Shown: positions 1-8,876, counted from the stretch's first letter. The stretch is 64,000 nt of DNA from Gemmata massiliana (GCF_901538265.1 NZ_LR593886.1:4237738-4301737), one strand, 5' to 3'. Notes: a model not told the origin generated them from the sequence alone. Made by a program: numbers and translations.

Positions 1-399
1 TGTGCCGAGCAGGTACATCAGTACCGCTGTGTCGATCGCCCACGCGGTGAACAGGCCAACACGAGCCCAGATCGCCGGTGGCTCCTCGACCGGCTGGAGA
101 AGGAGTGCCGCGCCGCCGACCGCTGTCCAGACCGCCCATGAGATGAGCGGAACCGGCCACAGCCGCCCTCCGTTCAGCCGCCACCCCCACGGAATTAAGT
201 ATCCGGCGAGGTGATTTCGCCAGGTGATGCGCCCGACCTCGCTGGTGCGGAGCAAAAACGCGCCAGTTGAGCAGCCGATGGCGGACACGGTAGCCCAGCT
301 GAGCGCCGCGGGCCATGGGCCGAATTCTGTCGCCAGCCCGCAAGTGACGGCCGCAGCGGCGAAGAGGAGAACCGCACGCTTGAGGTAGAGACGGATCAT
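1..399 (-). CDS. membrane protein, C-terminus cut by window edge
   Basis: An open frame runs from ATG at 399 off the left edge of the window, 133 codons without a stop. The product is strongly hydrophobic, with about four membrane-spanning stretches: residues 8-22, 31-50, 81-101 and 111-131, separated by short charged turns such as TSEVGRITWRNH. An AGGA eight bases upstream of the ATG supports the start. I do not recognise the family. It faces away from the DoxX remnant to the right and may be the first gene of a unit lying outside the window. Confidence 0.65.
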   Translation of the reverse strand, partial: MIRLYLKRAVLLFAAAAVTCGLATEFGPWPAALSWATVSAIGCSTGAFLLRTSEVGRITWRNHLAGYLIPWGWRLNGGRLWPVPLISWAVWTAVGGAALLLQPVEEPPAIWARVGLFTAWAIDTAVLMYLLGT

Positions 400-1141
400 G
401 CGTCCTGCGTGACTCGGCAAACTTGAGGTTCTTGACGTATGCGCGCGAGAACGGGCCGCGGATACATTCCCGCAGCCCTGATCGCAAGTTAAGTTTTGGG
501 TTTTGAAACGAAAGGAACGACCAGCTCTCGTATTCTGTCAGCTATCCGGGGCGTGCGGGAGGGCCTCTCTAGGCACGATGTGTGGGGGGACAGAGTAGTT
601 GAGGAGCTGCGTGCGCATCGCATGGCCTCCTGGGTCGCGGGCGGTAGTCCGAAGTGCCGCCCGACGTAAGGATTCTACGCTGATGTCGCGCCGAAACGCG
701 ACTGCGAAATCAGATTCAGGGGGACGGAAAGTCCTTCAAAAATCAGGGCTCGGGAGAGAGTTGTGATCAGACGTTGTCGTCACAGTGAGGGCCGCCGTCA
801 TCGGTCAGGTGGGTCAGGTCGTCGTGATCCACCGTGATGGGAGCTTGCATCCTTGAGCCCTCAGTGCGTTTCGGATGCGAGTGGTAAAGCAGCGGGTGTG
901 CCGTGTCAGTGTGCGGATCTTTTTCGAGTTTTCTTGAGTGGTTTTCGGGGCGCAATCGGCGGTTTCTTTCGCGTGATTCCTCCGAGAGTGCTGGGTGACG
1001 AGAGGTTGGGGGCGGGCTGCGAAGCTGGGGCGACTGCAACTTGTTCCCACCCGCGGGCAGGATCTACATTTCGTTGTAAATGCGGGAAGCAAAAGCTACC
1101 CGCTGCTGGCGCGGGACAAAGAGATACCGACGCCACACCTA
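400..1141. other. gene-poor stretch
   Basis: About 740 bases with no convincing gene. Overlapping short frames exist on both strands at 767-1212, but none has a coherent protein-like composition over its length. The best candidate is a 27-codon minus-strand frame from ATG at 850 to 767, rich in Asp and His (it contains DHDDLTHLTDDGG) and preceded by GAGGG; it is too short to call. I see no insertion-sequence ends or RNA genes here. Confidence 0.4.
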
Positions 1142-1523
1142 TCACTCGGCCACGAGCGGCACGAGGGCCCGGAGCTTCCGGTCACGAAGGTACAACCCGA
1201 GCCACGCGATGACACCGACAATGACCGGCACGAAGAACTTGCCGTCGTTGGCGTGAACATGGGTGGCCACCGCCCCGCCGAGGTAGGCGAGCATGAGAAG
1301 GCCGCCGAGGTACCGGGTCTTCGAGACGAGATAGAGCAGGAACGTCGTCAGCTCGATCACCCCGATGAGGAACGGCCGTGTTTGCCGGGTAGGTCTTCGA
1401 CCACTCTTCAATGAAGCCCTCGGGCTGCGCGATCTTGAAGAACGCACTGGGCAGGAACATAAAGGTGAGGAGGCCCGAGAGCACCCACCCGGTCACGCGC
1501 TGCCACTTCGGGATCGGTTCCAT
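1142..1523 (-). pseudogene. DoxX-like membrane protein, frameshifted
   Basis: The two halves of a DoxX-like small integral membrane protein (usually about 120-130 residues) lie in two frames. The N-terminal half starts at ATG 1523 (MEPIPKWQRVTGWVLSGL...) with a GGAG about ten bases upstream and runs to TYPANTA. The C-terminal half (RPFLIGVIELTTFLLYL... to LVPLVAE) continues one frame over from about 1380. Joining them after a one-base shift gives about 126 residues with four hydrophobic segments. DoxX-family proteins are quinone-linked or redox-stress membrane proteins; the exact role here is unknown. A sequencing error at 1378-1388 could equally explain the break. Confidence 0.6.
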
Positions 1524-1570
1524 CTTAGTCGCTCCGCGTTTTGAATCTGTCATCGGATTGGGTCGAACTG

Positions 1571-2128
1571 CTACTTCGGCACATACCGCATCGCCACCGC
1601 ACCCGAGCCGAGTTCCACCCGACTCACGAGCTTCAAATCGACACACTTCGAGAGACCCGCGAGCAACGTCGGCCAGTGACCTGCGATCCGGGGATGCACG
1701 ACTAACTCGTACTCATCGATCAATCCCAGCTCGGCCAGCGCCAGCGGGAGCGTCACGCCGCCCAGGTTGATTCCTTTGCCGGGTTCCCGCTTGAGCCGCT
1801 GAACGGCCTCCCCCAGATCGCCGCGCAACAGTTCCGCGTTCCAATCGACCCGTTCCAGGGTTCCCGACACGACGTACTTCTTGACCGCATGGATCGATTT
1901 GGCGAACGGCACCATCCACTCGGCCATCCAGTCCGGCCGTTCTCCCGTCTCTGCGACCGGCCGCCACGCCTCCTCCATCATTTGGTAGGTCACTCGGCCG
2001 AGCAGAAGGGCATCGGCCTGCTCGATGTTCCGGGCGTGGTGACGGTGCAGCTCTTCGTCCGGGATGCCGGCCCGGTGATCGACGCACCCGTCCAAAGTGA
2101 CGTTGATGGAATACCGAAGGGGTTGCAT
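1571..2128 (-). CDS. RibD/DHFR-like reductase family protein
   Basis: A 185-residue protein of the RibD C-terminal/dihydrofolate-reductase-like family, which covers NAD(P)H-dependent reductases and many stand-alone proteins of unknown substrate. Family marks are an N-terminal strand and turn SINVTLDG, the segment ALLLGRVTYQMM near residue 40, VKKYVVSGTLE near 82, and the glycine-rich NLGGVTLPLAL near 121. The start at ATG 2128 matches the usual family length; the longer upstream frame has no family sequence. It sits 11 bases downstream of the VOC gene and is a distant paralogue of the gene at 2582-3136, so the three probably form one unit. Substrate cannot be assigned. Confidence 0.85.
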   Translation of the reverse strand: MQPLRYSINVTLDGCVDHRAGIPDEELHRHHARNIEQADALLLGRVTYQMMEEAWRPVAETGERPDWMAEWMVPFAKSIHAVKKYVVSGTLERVDWNAELLRGDLGEAVQRLKREPGKGINLGGVTLPLALAELGLIDEYELVVHPRIAGHWPTLLAGLSKCVDLKLVSRVELGSGAVAMRYVPK

Positions 2129-2139
2129 TCCGTGCTCCG

Positions 2140-2577
2140 TTATTTGAGTTCCTGCGCCAGCCCGATGAGGATTCCTTCGGGGCCGCGGATGTAGCAAAGC
2201 CGATAGACGTCCTGGTAATTGACCACTTTCCCGACGAGCTTCGCGCCGCGATTTTCGAGACGGGCGAGCGTGTCGTCGATGTTCGTCACGGTGAACATGA
2301 CGCGGAGGTAACCGAGGGCGTTCACCGGGGCGTTGCGGTGATCGGCGACCACGGGAGGAGCGAGGAACCGGGACAACTCGAGCCGGCTGTGTCCGTCCGG
2401 CGTGCGCATCATGGCGATCTCGACGCGCTGGCCGGGCAACCCGGTGACGTCGACCGCCCAATCGCCCTCGATCGGGGCACGCCCTTCGAGCGTGAGGCCG
2501 AGTTCGGTGAAGAACTTAATCGCGGCGTCCAGGTCCTCGACCACGATGCCGACGTTGTCCATTCTCTTCACGGACAT
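2140..2577 (-). CDS. VOC (glyoxalase/bleomycin-resistance fold) family protein
   Basis: A 145-residue vicinal-oxygen-chelate protein with the two beta-alpha-beta-beta-beta modules of the family. The first begins VKRMDNVGIVVEDLDAAIKF and ends near VEIAMMRTPDG; the second covers LGYLRVMFTVTNIDDTLARL to GPEGILIGLAQEL. The terminal GPEG.....A pattern is typical. Members range from dioxygenases and isomerases to drug-binding proteins, so the activity is open. It lies between two RibD/DHFR-like reductase genes on the same strand with gaps of 4 and 11 bases, which suggests co-transcription in a small redox or detoxification unit. Confidence 0.85.
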   Translation of the reverse strand: MSVKRMDNVGIVVEDLDAAIKFFTELGLTLEGRAPIEGDWAVDVTGLPGQRVEIAMMRTPDGHSRLELSRFLAPPVVADHRNAPVNALGYLRVMFTVTNIDDTLARLENRGAKLVGKVVNYQDVYRLCYIRGPEGILIGLAQELK

Positions 2578-2581
2578 GATT

Positions 2582-3136
2582 TCACGCTCCGCGGCAGTAG
2601 GTATTGATCAGAACGCCCGTGGGCGTGGCCTTCGAGCTGACGAACGCGAGCTCACGGGGGTCGGCACTGTCCGAGAAGAAGCGCTTGCCCCGACCCAGCA
2701 GGACCGGGATGACGCACAGCACCACCTCGTCGACCAGCTCCTCTTTGAACAGCACGGACGTAACGGTCGTGCTGCCCCAGACGACCAGATCAGGGCCGTC
2801 GCTCGCCTTGAGGCCGCGGACCCGGTCCACGACGTCCGCACCGAGGTGACTGACCGGACCCCATTCGAGGCCCTCCGGCTGGGCGGTCGCGACGTACTTC
2901 GTCGCGGCGTTCAGGCGATCCGCGAACGGGCTGCTCGGGGCCTTCGGCCAGAACCCGGCCCAGAGGTCGTAGGTGCGGCGGCCGAGCAGCAAGTCGAAGT
3001 GCGTCCCCTGTGCCTCGGCGACGAGCGCCGCACCCTTCGGTGATCGGTAGGGTGCCGTCCATCCGCCGCTGCCCTCGTTCTCGGGCGAGATCACGCCGTC
3101 CAGCGAGGTGTGTGCGATGACCTTGATCTTCCTCAT
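2582..3136 (-). CDS. RibD/DHFR-like reductase family protein
   Basis: A 184-residue member of the RibD C-terminal/DHFR-like family. It opens with MRKIKVIAHTSLDGVI, has the LLLGRRTYDLWAGFWP block around residue 55 and DLVVWGSTTVTSVLFKEEL near 125, then EVVLCVIPVLLGRGKRFF. All four blocks are typical of stand-alone YyaP/YwjB-type reductases. ATG 3136 is chosen because the frame upstream of it carries no family sequence. It is the first gene of a three-gene minus-strand unit with the VOC protein and a second reductase. The 250 bases upstream to the divergent zinc-ribbon gene should hold its promoter. Confidence 0.85.
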   Translation of the reverse strand: MRKIKVIAHTSLDGVISPENEGSGGWTAPYRSPKGAALVAEAQGTHFDLLLGRRTYDLWAGFWPKAPSSPFADRLNAATKYVATAQPEGLEWGPVSHLGADVVDRVRGLKASDGPDLVVWGSTTVTSVLFKEELVDEVVLCVIPVLLGRGKRFFSDSADPRELAFVSSKATPTGVLINTYCRGA

Positions 3137-3391
3137 TTCGAATTCCGCCCCTATTGTTGTGGTTGGTCTTCTCCCGTCGAACGACACGACCGGGATTTGA
3201 CACCGTAACGGGCGAAATGTCGAAAAGTCCCCTTGTGGTTGTGGGAGTTGGGGGAAGCTACCGAAAGTGTGCGAGCCACGGAAGGTCAGCAGCCCCACCG
3301 AGTTTGACCGGCTTCCGTGACGCCAGTACATTCTTCGGCGGCAGGAGGTTCGCCTCGGACGTCTTCTGCTAACCACTTCTTGAGGATAAGC

Positions 3392-3625
3392 ATGAAGGTC
3401 ATTCTCTCGGCGGCGCTGGTGCTCGGGTTGACGCCGTTCGAGCGCCCCGACCGCTGCTGCCCGAAATGTCAGAACAAGGGGTACATGTTCCGCGCGAGAA
3501 AGAACGTCGAGGTGCCGGAGGGAAAGTTCGTGGAAACGAAGTATCGCTGTATGTCTTGCTCGCACGAATGGTGGGAACGGATTCCGGCTCCGACGGAACA
3601 GAAGCGAGCAGACGACGCGGCGTGA
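3392..3625 (+). CDS. small zinc-ribbon protein
   Basis: A 77-residue protein starting at ATG 3392 with GAGG about eight bases upstream. A short hydrophobic N-terminus (MKVILSAALVLGL) is followed by two cysteine pairs, CCPKC at residues 22-26 and CMSC near 51-54, the second followed by HEWW. This C-x2-C...C-x2-C spacing is that of a TFIIS/RpoM-like zinc ribbon and predicts one bound zinc. The hydrophobic start could be a poor signal peptide or part of the fold. Its role is unknown. It converges on the protease-like gene at 3632 with only six bases between the ends. Confidence 0.65.
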   Translation: MKVILSAALVLGLTPFERPDRCCPKCQNKGYMFRARKNVEVPEGKFVETKYRCMSCSHEWWERIPAPTEQKRADDAA

Positions 3626-3631
3626 ATGAGA

Positions 3632-4507
3632 TTACGGCTTCCAGCCAGGGAAGTTGAGCTGGATCGCTGCCACGAGGTCTGGATGCCGGGCTGCCAGTTC
3701 GGCAACGAGATAGCTGATTCTCCCGCCTCGTAGTACGTGGACCTTATCGTTCCGGATGTGCTCGATCGCGACGAGCTTCATCATCGCAGTGTCCCATTTC
3801 TCGAAATCAGCAATGCCATAAGCCATCCGCCACATCCCGCAGCCACTTGCCCCGCGCGGATCTGGCAACTCGACCGAATCGCCGAGGTGGTTCTCGCTGG
3901 TTTTAGGGTCGTAGTTCACCACGATTTCCTCATCGGGTTTGTGACCCGGCACCTCACCCCGATCACCGCGATAGGCGTCGCTGACCAAGTGCAGCGGTGC
4001 ATACCGTACCGATCCCGACTTCGCTGTAGCTTCATCGACGAGACTGTTTGGATAGCCGTAGGTCAGGTAAATGGCGCGGGGTTTATCCTTGGGGCTGATG
4101 TCAACGTCTGAAAGGTGCAAAAACCTCATGTGAGCCCGCAGCGCATCTGCGGTCTTCTCCGAAAGATCCATGAAGGCAATGTCCATCGACTTAGTGGGAG
4201 CAGTGTTGCCCTCAGAGGCGGAGAAGAACCCAACTACTTGGTCGAGCTTGATCGGTTGAACTCCCGGCTTGCCAACCGACAGGAATACGGTGTGATGGCG
4301 GTACATGTAGCTTAACTGCTTCTGGAAGACGTGCGAAGCAGTCAAAATGAACGCTTTGGTCGCTACTTCAAAGAGGATGCCGCTGCCTACCAACCATGCC
4401 CGCTCGCCATCGTCGAGCATGAATGACACGGTACATGACCGGGCGAATTCGGCAGCCTTGGCGTTGGCAGCGTTCATTTTCTCCAAAAGCGGCTTTGGAA
4501 TGTTCAC
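3632..4507 (-). CDS. trypsin-like serine protease domain protein
   Basis: A 291-residue protein with a chymotrypsin-fold pattern. His59 lies in the classic FILTASHVF block, Asp109 in KSMDIAFMD and Ser221 in RGASGCGMW, a plausible complete catalytic triad. The start is GTG 4507, preceded by GGGAG with seven bases of spacing. The longer frame to 4573 begins with sequence unlike the family. No signal peptide is seen, so it is probably cytoplasmic. Many bacterial proteins of this type are stand-alone proteases of unknown substrate or effectors. It lies 59 bases downstream of the DsbA-like gene on the same strand. Confidence 0.7.
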   Translation of the reverse strand: MNIPKPLLEKMNAANAKAAEFARSCTVSFMLDDGERAWLVGSGILFEVATKAFILTASHVFQKQLSYMYRHHTVFLSVGKPGVQPIKLDQVVGFFSASEGNTAPTKSMDIAFMDLSEKTADALRAHMRFLHLSDVDISPKDKPRAIYLTYGYPNSLVDEATAKSGSVRYAPLHLVSDAYRGDRGEVPGHKPDEEIVVNYDPKTSENHLGDSVELPDPRGASGCGMWRMAYGIADFEKWDTAMMKLVAIEHIRNDKVHVLRGGRISYLVAELAARHPDLVAAIQLNFPGWKP

Positions 4508-4566
4508 AAGAAATCTCCCGATTGCGTCGGCATGCTGTAAACGGTCTCTCGCGTGAGTTCGCTCCC

Positions 4567-5238
4567 TCAGCACGTCCGCTCACCGGTCGCCGGATCGACC
4601 TCGCATGTGTCCCTGGCCCCGGCTTCCGTCGCCTGCTCAATCGCCGCCCGGAACATCTCCGGCGGCTGGGCACCGGACAGAGCGACCTTGCCGTTGATGA
4701 CGAAGAACGGAACGCCTGAGATGCCGAGCCGTTGCCCCTTCTGCTCCCACTCGCGGACTTCTGCGGAGCCGCGATCGCCCGCCAACAGTTCGCTTACTTC
4801 GCCCGCATCCAGCCCGCCTTCGACCGCCACTGCCGCGAGCGTTGCCCGATCGGACAAATCGCGCTCGTCGGTGAAGTACGCCTTGAACAGCGCCTCCATC
4901 ACTGCGTCCTGCACGCCCTTCTCACCGGCCAGCCAGACGATCCGGTGCGCGTCGAACGTGTTCGGCGTGCGCGCCATCTTCTCAGAGTTGAACGCGAGGC
5001 CTTCGCCGGCGAACGCCCGGCCCACCTGGGCGTCGAGTTCGAGCGACCGCTCCCAGCTCCCGAACTTCTTGATCCGGTACGCCTGCCGCTCGGTGCCCTC
5101 GGGCGGCATGTTCGGGTTCAGCTCGAACGGGTGCCAGCGGACCGTGGCGGTCTGGCCCGCCAACCCCTTCTCCATCCGCCGCTTGCCGATGTAGCACCAC
5201 GGGCAAATCACGTCGGAGTAAATGTCGATCGTCACCAT
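4567..5238 (-). CDS. DsbA/FrnE-family thiol oxidoreductase
   Basis: A 223-residue DsbA-fold protein of the FrnE type. The thioredoxin-like core starts at VTIDIYSDVICPWCYIGKR with the active-site CPWC at residues 12-15. The helical insert follows, then the cis-proline strand GISGVPFFVINGKVALSGAQ near 180. No signal peptide is present, as usual for the FrnE subgroup, which acts in the cytoplasm in redox stress or polyketide isomerisation. ATG 5238 is chosen because GGGAGGA lies just upstream; the ATG at 5259 lies upstream of this site. The C-terminus has two extra cysteines (DTCEV and ERTC), which could form a second redox pair. Confidence 0.88.
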   Translation of the reverse strand: MVTIDIYSDVICPWCYIGKRRMEKGLAGQTATVRWHPFELNPNMPPEGTERQAYRIKKFGSWERSLELDAQVGRAFAGEGLAFNSEKMARTPNTFDAHRIVWLAGEKGVQDAVMEALFKAYFTDERDLSDRATLAAVAVEGGLDAGEVSELLAGDRGSAEVREWEQKGQRLGISGVPFFVINGKVALSGAQPPEMFRAAIEQATEAGARDTCEVDPATGERTC

Positions 5239-5324
5239 ATCGGGTCCTCCCGGTGTCATTCCATTCTACCGGGGACGGATTGTTTCCTTGCGGCCCTCTC
5301 GCACACCGCCCAACTCCGGCAGCA

Positions 5325-5705
5325 TCAGCCCCGCTGGCACTCTTCCACCAGATGCGCAAGCCGCTTCGCTCCCGCTGGTATACCTCGCCTGCCCTTCTGG
5401 AGGGCATTCGCCACTGCGCCCCACGTCTCGCCCGCAACACCGGCAATCGGCCCCGACAGGGCCTTGGGCCATTTCCCGGTGAGTTCGTGGTGCTGCACGA
5501 TCCACCGCCGGATGTCCGTCAAATCGTCAGCACCTCAAGGGTCGTGCCACCCGGCAGACCGCGGTTCCCCGCGGCGAGAGCGCGGTCGATCGATCGCCAC
5601 TTCTCATCTGCCGTGCCCGCGACAACGCCATCGTCGCTGTTGGGCCAGCGGTCATGCGCGTCGTGGAACTCGTCACACCACTTCAGGATGATGGCGACGG
5701 TGTGT
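5325..5705 (-). pseudogene. decayed two-repeat protein of a planctomycete repeat family
   Basis: Two copies of a roughly 50-residue repeat are readable on the minus strand. Their common pattern is a hydrophobic-W-hydrophobic start, then H...(H/G)(R/K)WP, G-V/I, E-(K/T)-W, a small helix with AL..G, and RG(L/I)P.G. The first (ILKWCDEFHDAHDRWP, from about 5693) runs into TGA at about 5520. The second (IRRWIVQHHELTGKWP) continues one frame over to the stop at 5325. Similar tandem repeats are, as I recall, common in Gemmataceae. The frameshift and the missing N-terminus mark this as a remnant. Function is unknown; the repeats look helical and may bind nucleic acid or protein. Confidence 0.5.
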
Positions 5706-5911
5706 CGAGGCTTCGGCGCGCAGCTGGATCGGCAATCTGGTGCGTGGCATCGGCGTTGTCAGGTTGGCCTGGGGAATGGCCGCCAGTGTAACGGGAGGCA
5801 TAGAGCAGGTAAACGAAGATGCTTCGGCAGACGCCACCGAAGCATCCTAACGGTTCGAGAGTTTTGGGAAGCAGCCAATTAACTTTTCAAGGCTGCTCCG
5901 CGGAACACCGC

Positions 5912-6292
5912 TTATCCGCACTCCTGCCGGAAGGGGCAGTTCGCGCAGGGAACAGGAACCACGACGTATGCTGCTAGCGCTGGGGTTGGGGGCGTAATGG
6001 CCGCCGGATCGGCACCGTCGCGTTCGATGCGATAGACGCCGAAATCCCCCGGGTCTCCAGGCGGGCTGCGGTGTTCCTCAACGCGGACGTAGCCCGGCAT
6101 CGCCTGGACGGTTTGGGAGGGAGTGTGCGCTGCGATGGTTGCGGCGGTATCGGCTTCGAGTTGCTTCAGTTCGCGGTAATTCGTCCGCGAGGTGACGCTC
6201 TTAGTCGTGCGTTTGGGGCGATCTTTCCGAGGGGCCGGAACCGGGAGAAGTGGGCGCATGAAGAGTGCGCGAAGAATGCGGCGAATGGTCAT
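5912..6292 (-). CDS. hypothetical protein with C-terminal cysteine cluster
   Basis: A 126-residue protein of unrecognised family. The N-terminal 30 residues are basic (MTIRRILRALFMRPLLPVPA, then PRKDRPKRTTK). A short helix (NYRELKQLEADTAATIAAH) and a compact beta-rich middle (GYVRVEEHRSPPGDPGDFGVYRIER) follow. The C-terminus is CANCPFRQECG, three cysteines that could bind metal or an Fe-S cluster. Codon use is like the neighbouring genes, so I think it is real. It stands alone between the repeat-protein remnant and the IS66 region. Confidence 0.5.
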   Translation of the reverse strand: MTIRRILRALFMRPLLPVPAPRKDRPKRTTKSVTSRTNYRELKQLEADTAATIAAHTPSQTVQAMPGYVRVEEHRSPPGDPGDFGVYRIERDGADPAAITPPTPALAAYVVVPVPCANCPFRQECG

Positions 6293-6731
6293 GTACGTAC
6301 TCCATCAAGGAGCACCAGGCGCGGCCAAAAATGGCGCTGCCTACATTGGCGCTCGGGTGAAGGGTCCGAATGAGTTGACCAACCGCAACGAAAGGTGATG
6401 ACCGATTGGCACGAGTAGAACGGCATCAAGTGCCGAGTCACTCAGAGCCACGTCGCTTGCTGTGCTATTACCCACCCAGCGGGCATCGAGGGTCGTGGCT
6501 TTAAGCCGTGTTGACCCAATGATCTGATACTGCACAACAAGTCCCGTCGATGTGTGCTAACTCTTCGCCGCACACACGGCGACCGTTTTGGGGGCCGCAA
6601 TCTCGATAATCTCGCTTTCGCGCAGCCAGGACTCAACCCCATTAACGCATCCACCCGGTGGCAAGGCAAACAAATTGTAGGCGTTCACGGGTGTAGCCGG
6701 CCGTTGGTTTATCCAATATCCCTTCTGCGGC
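6293..6731. other. left flank of the IS66 transposase gene, no firm gene
   Basis: About 440 bases between a minus-strand hypothetical gene and the IS66 transposase. Minus-strand frames of 64 codons (6341-6535) and 58 codons (6557 to ATG at 6733) exist. The second has a fairly protein-like sequence (NAYNLFALPPGG, then ESEIIEIAAPKTVAV) and may be the 3' end of a gene broken by the element. I could not find a clear terminal inverted repeat pair, so the left end of the insertion sequence is not placed. Confidence 0.3.
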
Positions 6732-8138
6732 ATGACGCCTCCTGCGCTACCACCTGATGTGTTCGACGCACTTCCGCCGGCGGTGCAGGCGTACATCCGT
6801 TACCTCGAAGCCCGGCTCGCTGACCTCGAAGCTCGGCTCGGGCAGAACTCGACGAACTCCTCAAAGCCTCCATCGTCCGACCCTCCGCACGTAAAAGCAG
6901 CTCCGCCGAAGGTTCCATTCGGCAAGCGCAAGGGCGGTCAGCCGGGGCATCCCAAGCGATCCCGTCCCGATTTGCCTGCGGACACCGTGATCGAGTTGCG
7001 GCCGAGTACCTGTGACCGATGCGCGCACGTGCTCACCGGGGACGATGCTCAACCGCTCCGTCACCAAGTCATCGAATTACCGCCGGTTCGCCCGCAGGTG
7101 ACCGAGTATCGTCGGCACCGGCTCGCGTGCCCGAACTGCGGGCGGGTCAGTTGCCCGGCGCTCCCGGCTGAGGTCCGAGGCGGATACGGGCCACGTGTGC
7201 AGGCGATGTGCGCACTCCTCAGCGGGGCGTACCGGGTCGGCAAGCGCGGCGTCGCGCGGCTGTGCGGGGATCTGTTCGGCGTGCCGATCAGCCCGGCCGC
7301 CGTGTGCGGCCTCCAGCGGAAGACTGCAGCCGCACTGGAGCCGGTCGTACGGGAAGCCCATGCGTACGTCGTCGGGAAGGCGGCGAACGTGGACGAGACC
7401 GGTTGGCGGGAAGGGCGCAAGCGGGGTTGGCTGTGGGTCGCGGTGACCGCGAGCGTGACCGTGTTCTTGGTCCGCCTGTCCCGCGCGCGGGCCGTGCTGG
7501 CCGACCTGATTCCTGGCGAACTTGGCGTGCTGACCACCGACCGGTATTCGGCCTACGCCCACCTCCCGGTGGACCAGCGCCAGGTGTGTTGGGCGCACCT
7601 CCGGCGGGACTTCCAGGCGATGATCGATCGGAAGAACGATGGGTCGGTGGTGGGCGAGGACTTGTTGACCTACGCGGACATCCTGCTCAGCCAGTGGAAG
7701 CGGGTGCGGGACGGAACCTTGACCCGCCGCGGCTTCCGGCAGTCCTACCTCGGGTGGCTCCGGGCCGGTATGCGAGACTTCTTCAGGCGCGGGATCGAGA
7801 GCGCGTGCGCGGCCACGGCCGGGGTGTGCCGTGAGTTGCTGGCCACCGAGCCGGCTCTGTACACGTTCGCCGCCGTTGGCGGGGTCGAGCCGACGAACAA
7901 CGCGGCCGAGAGGGCGTTGCGGCACGCCGTCTGTTGGCGGAAAATGAGTTTCGGAACCGATTCGGTCAGCGGGAGCCGGTTCGTCGAGCGGGTTCTCACC
8001 GTCGTGGCTTCGTGCCGACAGCAGGGCCGCAGCGTGCTGGAGTACCTGGTCCGTGCCTGCGCGGCGGCAGCACGACGGGAGCTGCCACCGCCCTTATTGC
8101 TCGCGTCCGGTGAGCGCGGGGAGAGGGTATGCCGCTAA
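6732..8138 (+). CDS. IS66 family transposase (TnpC-type)
   Basis: A 468-residue transposase with IS66 layout. It starts with an N-terminal coiled coil (YIRYLEARLADLEARLGQ) and the hallmark NSTNSSKPPSSD linker at residues 40-51. A zinc-finger-like part follows, with CDRC and CPNC pairs. The DDE core has NVDETGWR, LTTDRYSAY and the glutamate of VEPTNNAAERALR. Length is in the family range and no frameshift is seen, so the enzyme may be active. No TnpA or TnpB companion is nearby, so this is a single-gene IS66-type element. Terminal repeats and target duplication were not resolved. Confidence 0.92.
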   Translation: MTPPALPPDVFDALPPAVQAYIRYLEARLADLEARLGQNSTNSSKPPSSDPPHVKAAPPKVPFGKRKGGQPGHPKRSRPDLPADTVIELRPSTCDRCAHVLTGDDAQPLRHQVIELPPVRPQVTEYRRHRLACPNCGRVSCPALPAEVRGGYGPRVQAMCALLSGAYRVGKRGVARLCGDLFGVPISPAAVCGLQRKTAAALEPVVREAHAYVVGKAANVDETGWREGRKRGWLWVAVTASVTVFLVRLSRARAVLADLIPGELGVLTTDRYSAYAHLPVDQRQVCWAHLRRDFQAMIDRKNDGSVVGEDLLTYADILLSQWKRVRDGTLTRRGFRQSYLGWLRAGMRDFFRRGIESACAATAGVCRELLATEPALYTFAAVGGVEPTNNAAERALRHAVCWRKMSFGTDSVSGSRFVERVLTVVASCRQQGRSVLEYLVRACAAAARRELPPPLLLASGERGERVCR

Positions 8139-8329
8139 AGAAGTCAAACCTTGGCTATGTCCTTTGCCACGTCTATGACTTTCCGTTTGGCGGTGCCATC
8201 TATCTGCCGTGCGTGGAGCGTTATGAGGTTGACACCCCCTGCATTGTTGCCTGGGGCGACAACGATGCCGAGGCGGCAGAGGCCGAACGATTTCCTGCGG
8301 GTATTGGGAAAACCACCGGCGAGGGTTGA
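8129..8329 (+). CDS. hypothetical small protein, possibly truncated
   Basis: A 66-codon frame that overlaps the end of the transposase by ten bases and is preceded by GGGGAGAGG. The first 45 residues look protein-like (NLGYVLCHVYDFPFGGAIYL, then ERYEVDTPCIVAWGDND). The tail (ERFPAGIGKTTGEG) looks frameshifted, because the +1 frame at the same place reads DFLRVLGKPPARVDRLVGR. It could be a broken version of a larger hypothetical protein. The family is not recognised and the call is weak. Confidence 0.3.
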   Translation: MPLKKSNLGYVLCHVYDFPFGGAIYLPCVERYEVDTPCIVAWGDNDAEAAEAERFPAGIGKTTGEG

Positions 8330-8378
8330 CCGTCTGGTTGGTAGGGCATCAGTTCAGCGGTTCTTCCCAGGAGTTCCC

Positions 8379-8807
8379 GTGCGCCTCATCGCCATCGCCG
8401 TGCTGACGCTCCCGTCGTTCACCTTCGCGGCTCCCGTGCCGAAACAAGCCGCTAGCACCGGCGTGCAAGTGACGCTGGCCGCCGAAACCAGTGCCGTGCT
8501 GGAAATCACGATCAAAAACACCGGCAAGGAACCGCTGGAAATCCACTACAAGATGGCGCCACTCGAACACTTCGTGATCGATCTGCGCAGCGAGAGCGGC
8601 AAGGAATCCAGGGCACAAGACCTGGGCGACACCGATGGGACGCCGGGCAAGCTGTCGATTCCGGCGGGGAAGTCCGAAACGTTCTCCCTACACACCTGCC
8701 ACTACCTGCCTCTTGGTGCGGAAGCTGGGGAGAAGATCACTTTCACCGCAAGGCTCAAATATGACGGCAAGGTCAGCGAGTCCAAGCCTCTGACCGTGGA
8801 CCGGTGA
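8379..8807 (+). CDS. secreted protein of unknown function with A-A-P-V-P signal junction
   Basis: A 142-residue protein starting at GTG 8379, placed by GGAG with five bases of spacing; the longer frame from 8151 has no such site. It begins with a clear signal peptide (VRLIAIAVLTLPSFTFA) followed by APVPK, a junction I often see in Gemmata secreted proteins. The mature part is beta-rich with repeating K/T/E strands (VQVTLAAETSAVLEITIKNT, near the end KITFTARLKYDGK), resembling a single immunoglobulin-like or BsuPI-like sandwich domain. It probably lies in the cell envelope. No operon partner is visible. Confidence 0.7.
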   Translation: MRLIAIAVLTLPSFTFAAPVPKQAASTGVQVTLAAETSAVLEITIKNTGKEPLEIHYKMAPLEHFVIDLRSESGKESRAQDLGDTDGTPGKLSIPAGKSETFSLHTCHYLPLGAEAGEKITFTARLKYDGKVSESKPLTVDR

Positions 8808-8876
8808 ACGATGGGAATTCTTCGTCTGGGATGAGAAGCGGCTCGGCGCTGAACTGCTTAACTGTACAGCGCGGGT

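Noticed and set aside
853..1414. Overlapping plus-strand frames of 119 and 139 codons
   Set aside because: Arg/Gly/Ala-rich shadows, partly antisense to the DoxX remnant, without protein-like patterning.
6640..6731. Terminal inverted repeat of the IS66 element around GTAGGCGTTCACGGGTG
   Set aside because: No matching inverted copy was found to the right of the transposase gene, so the element ends were left unplaced.
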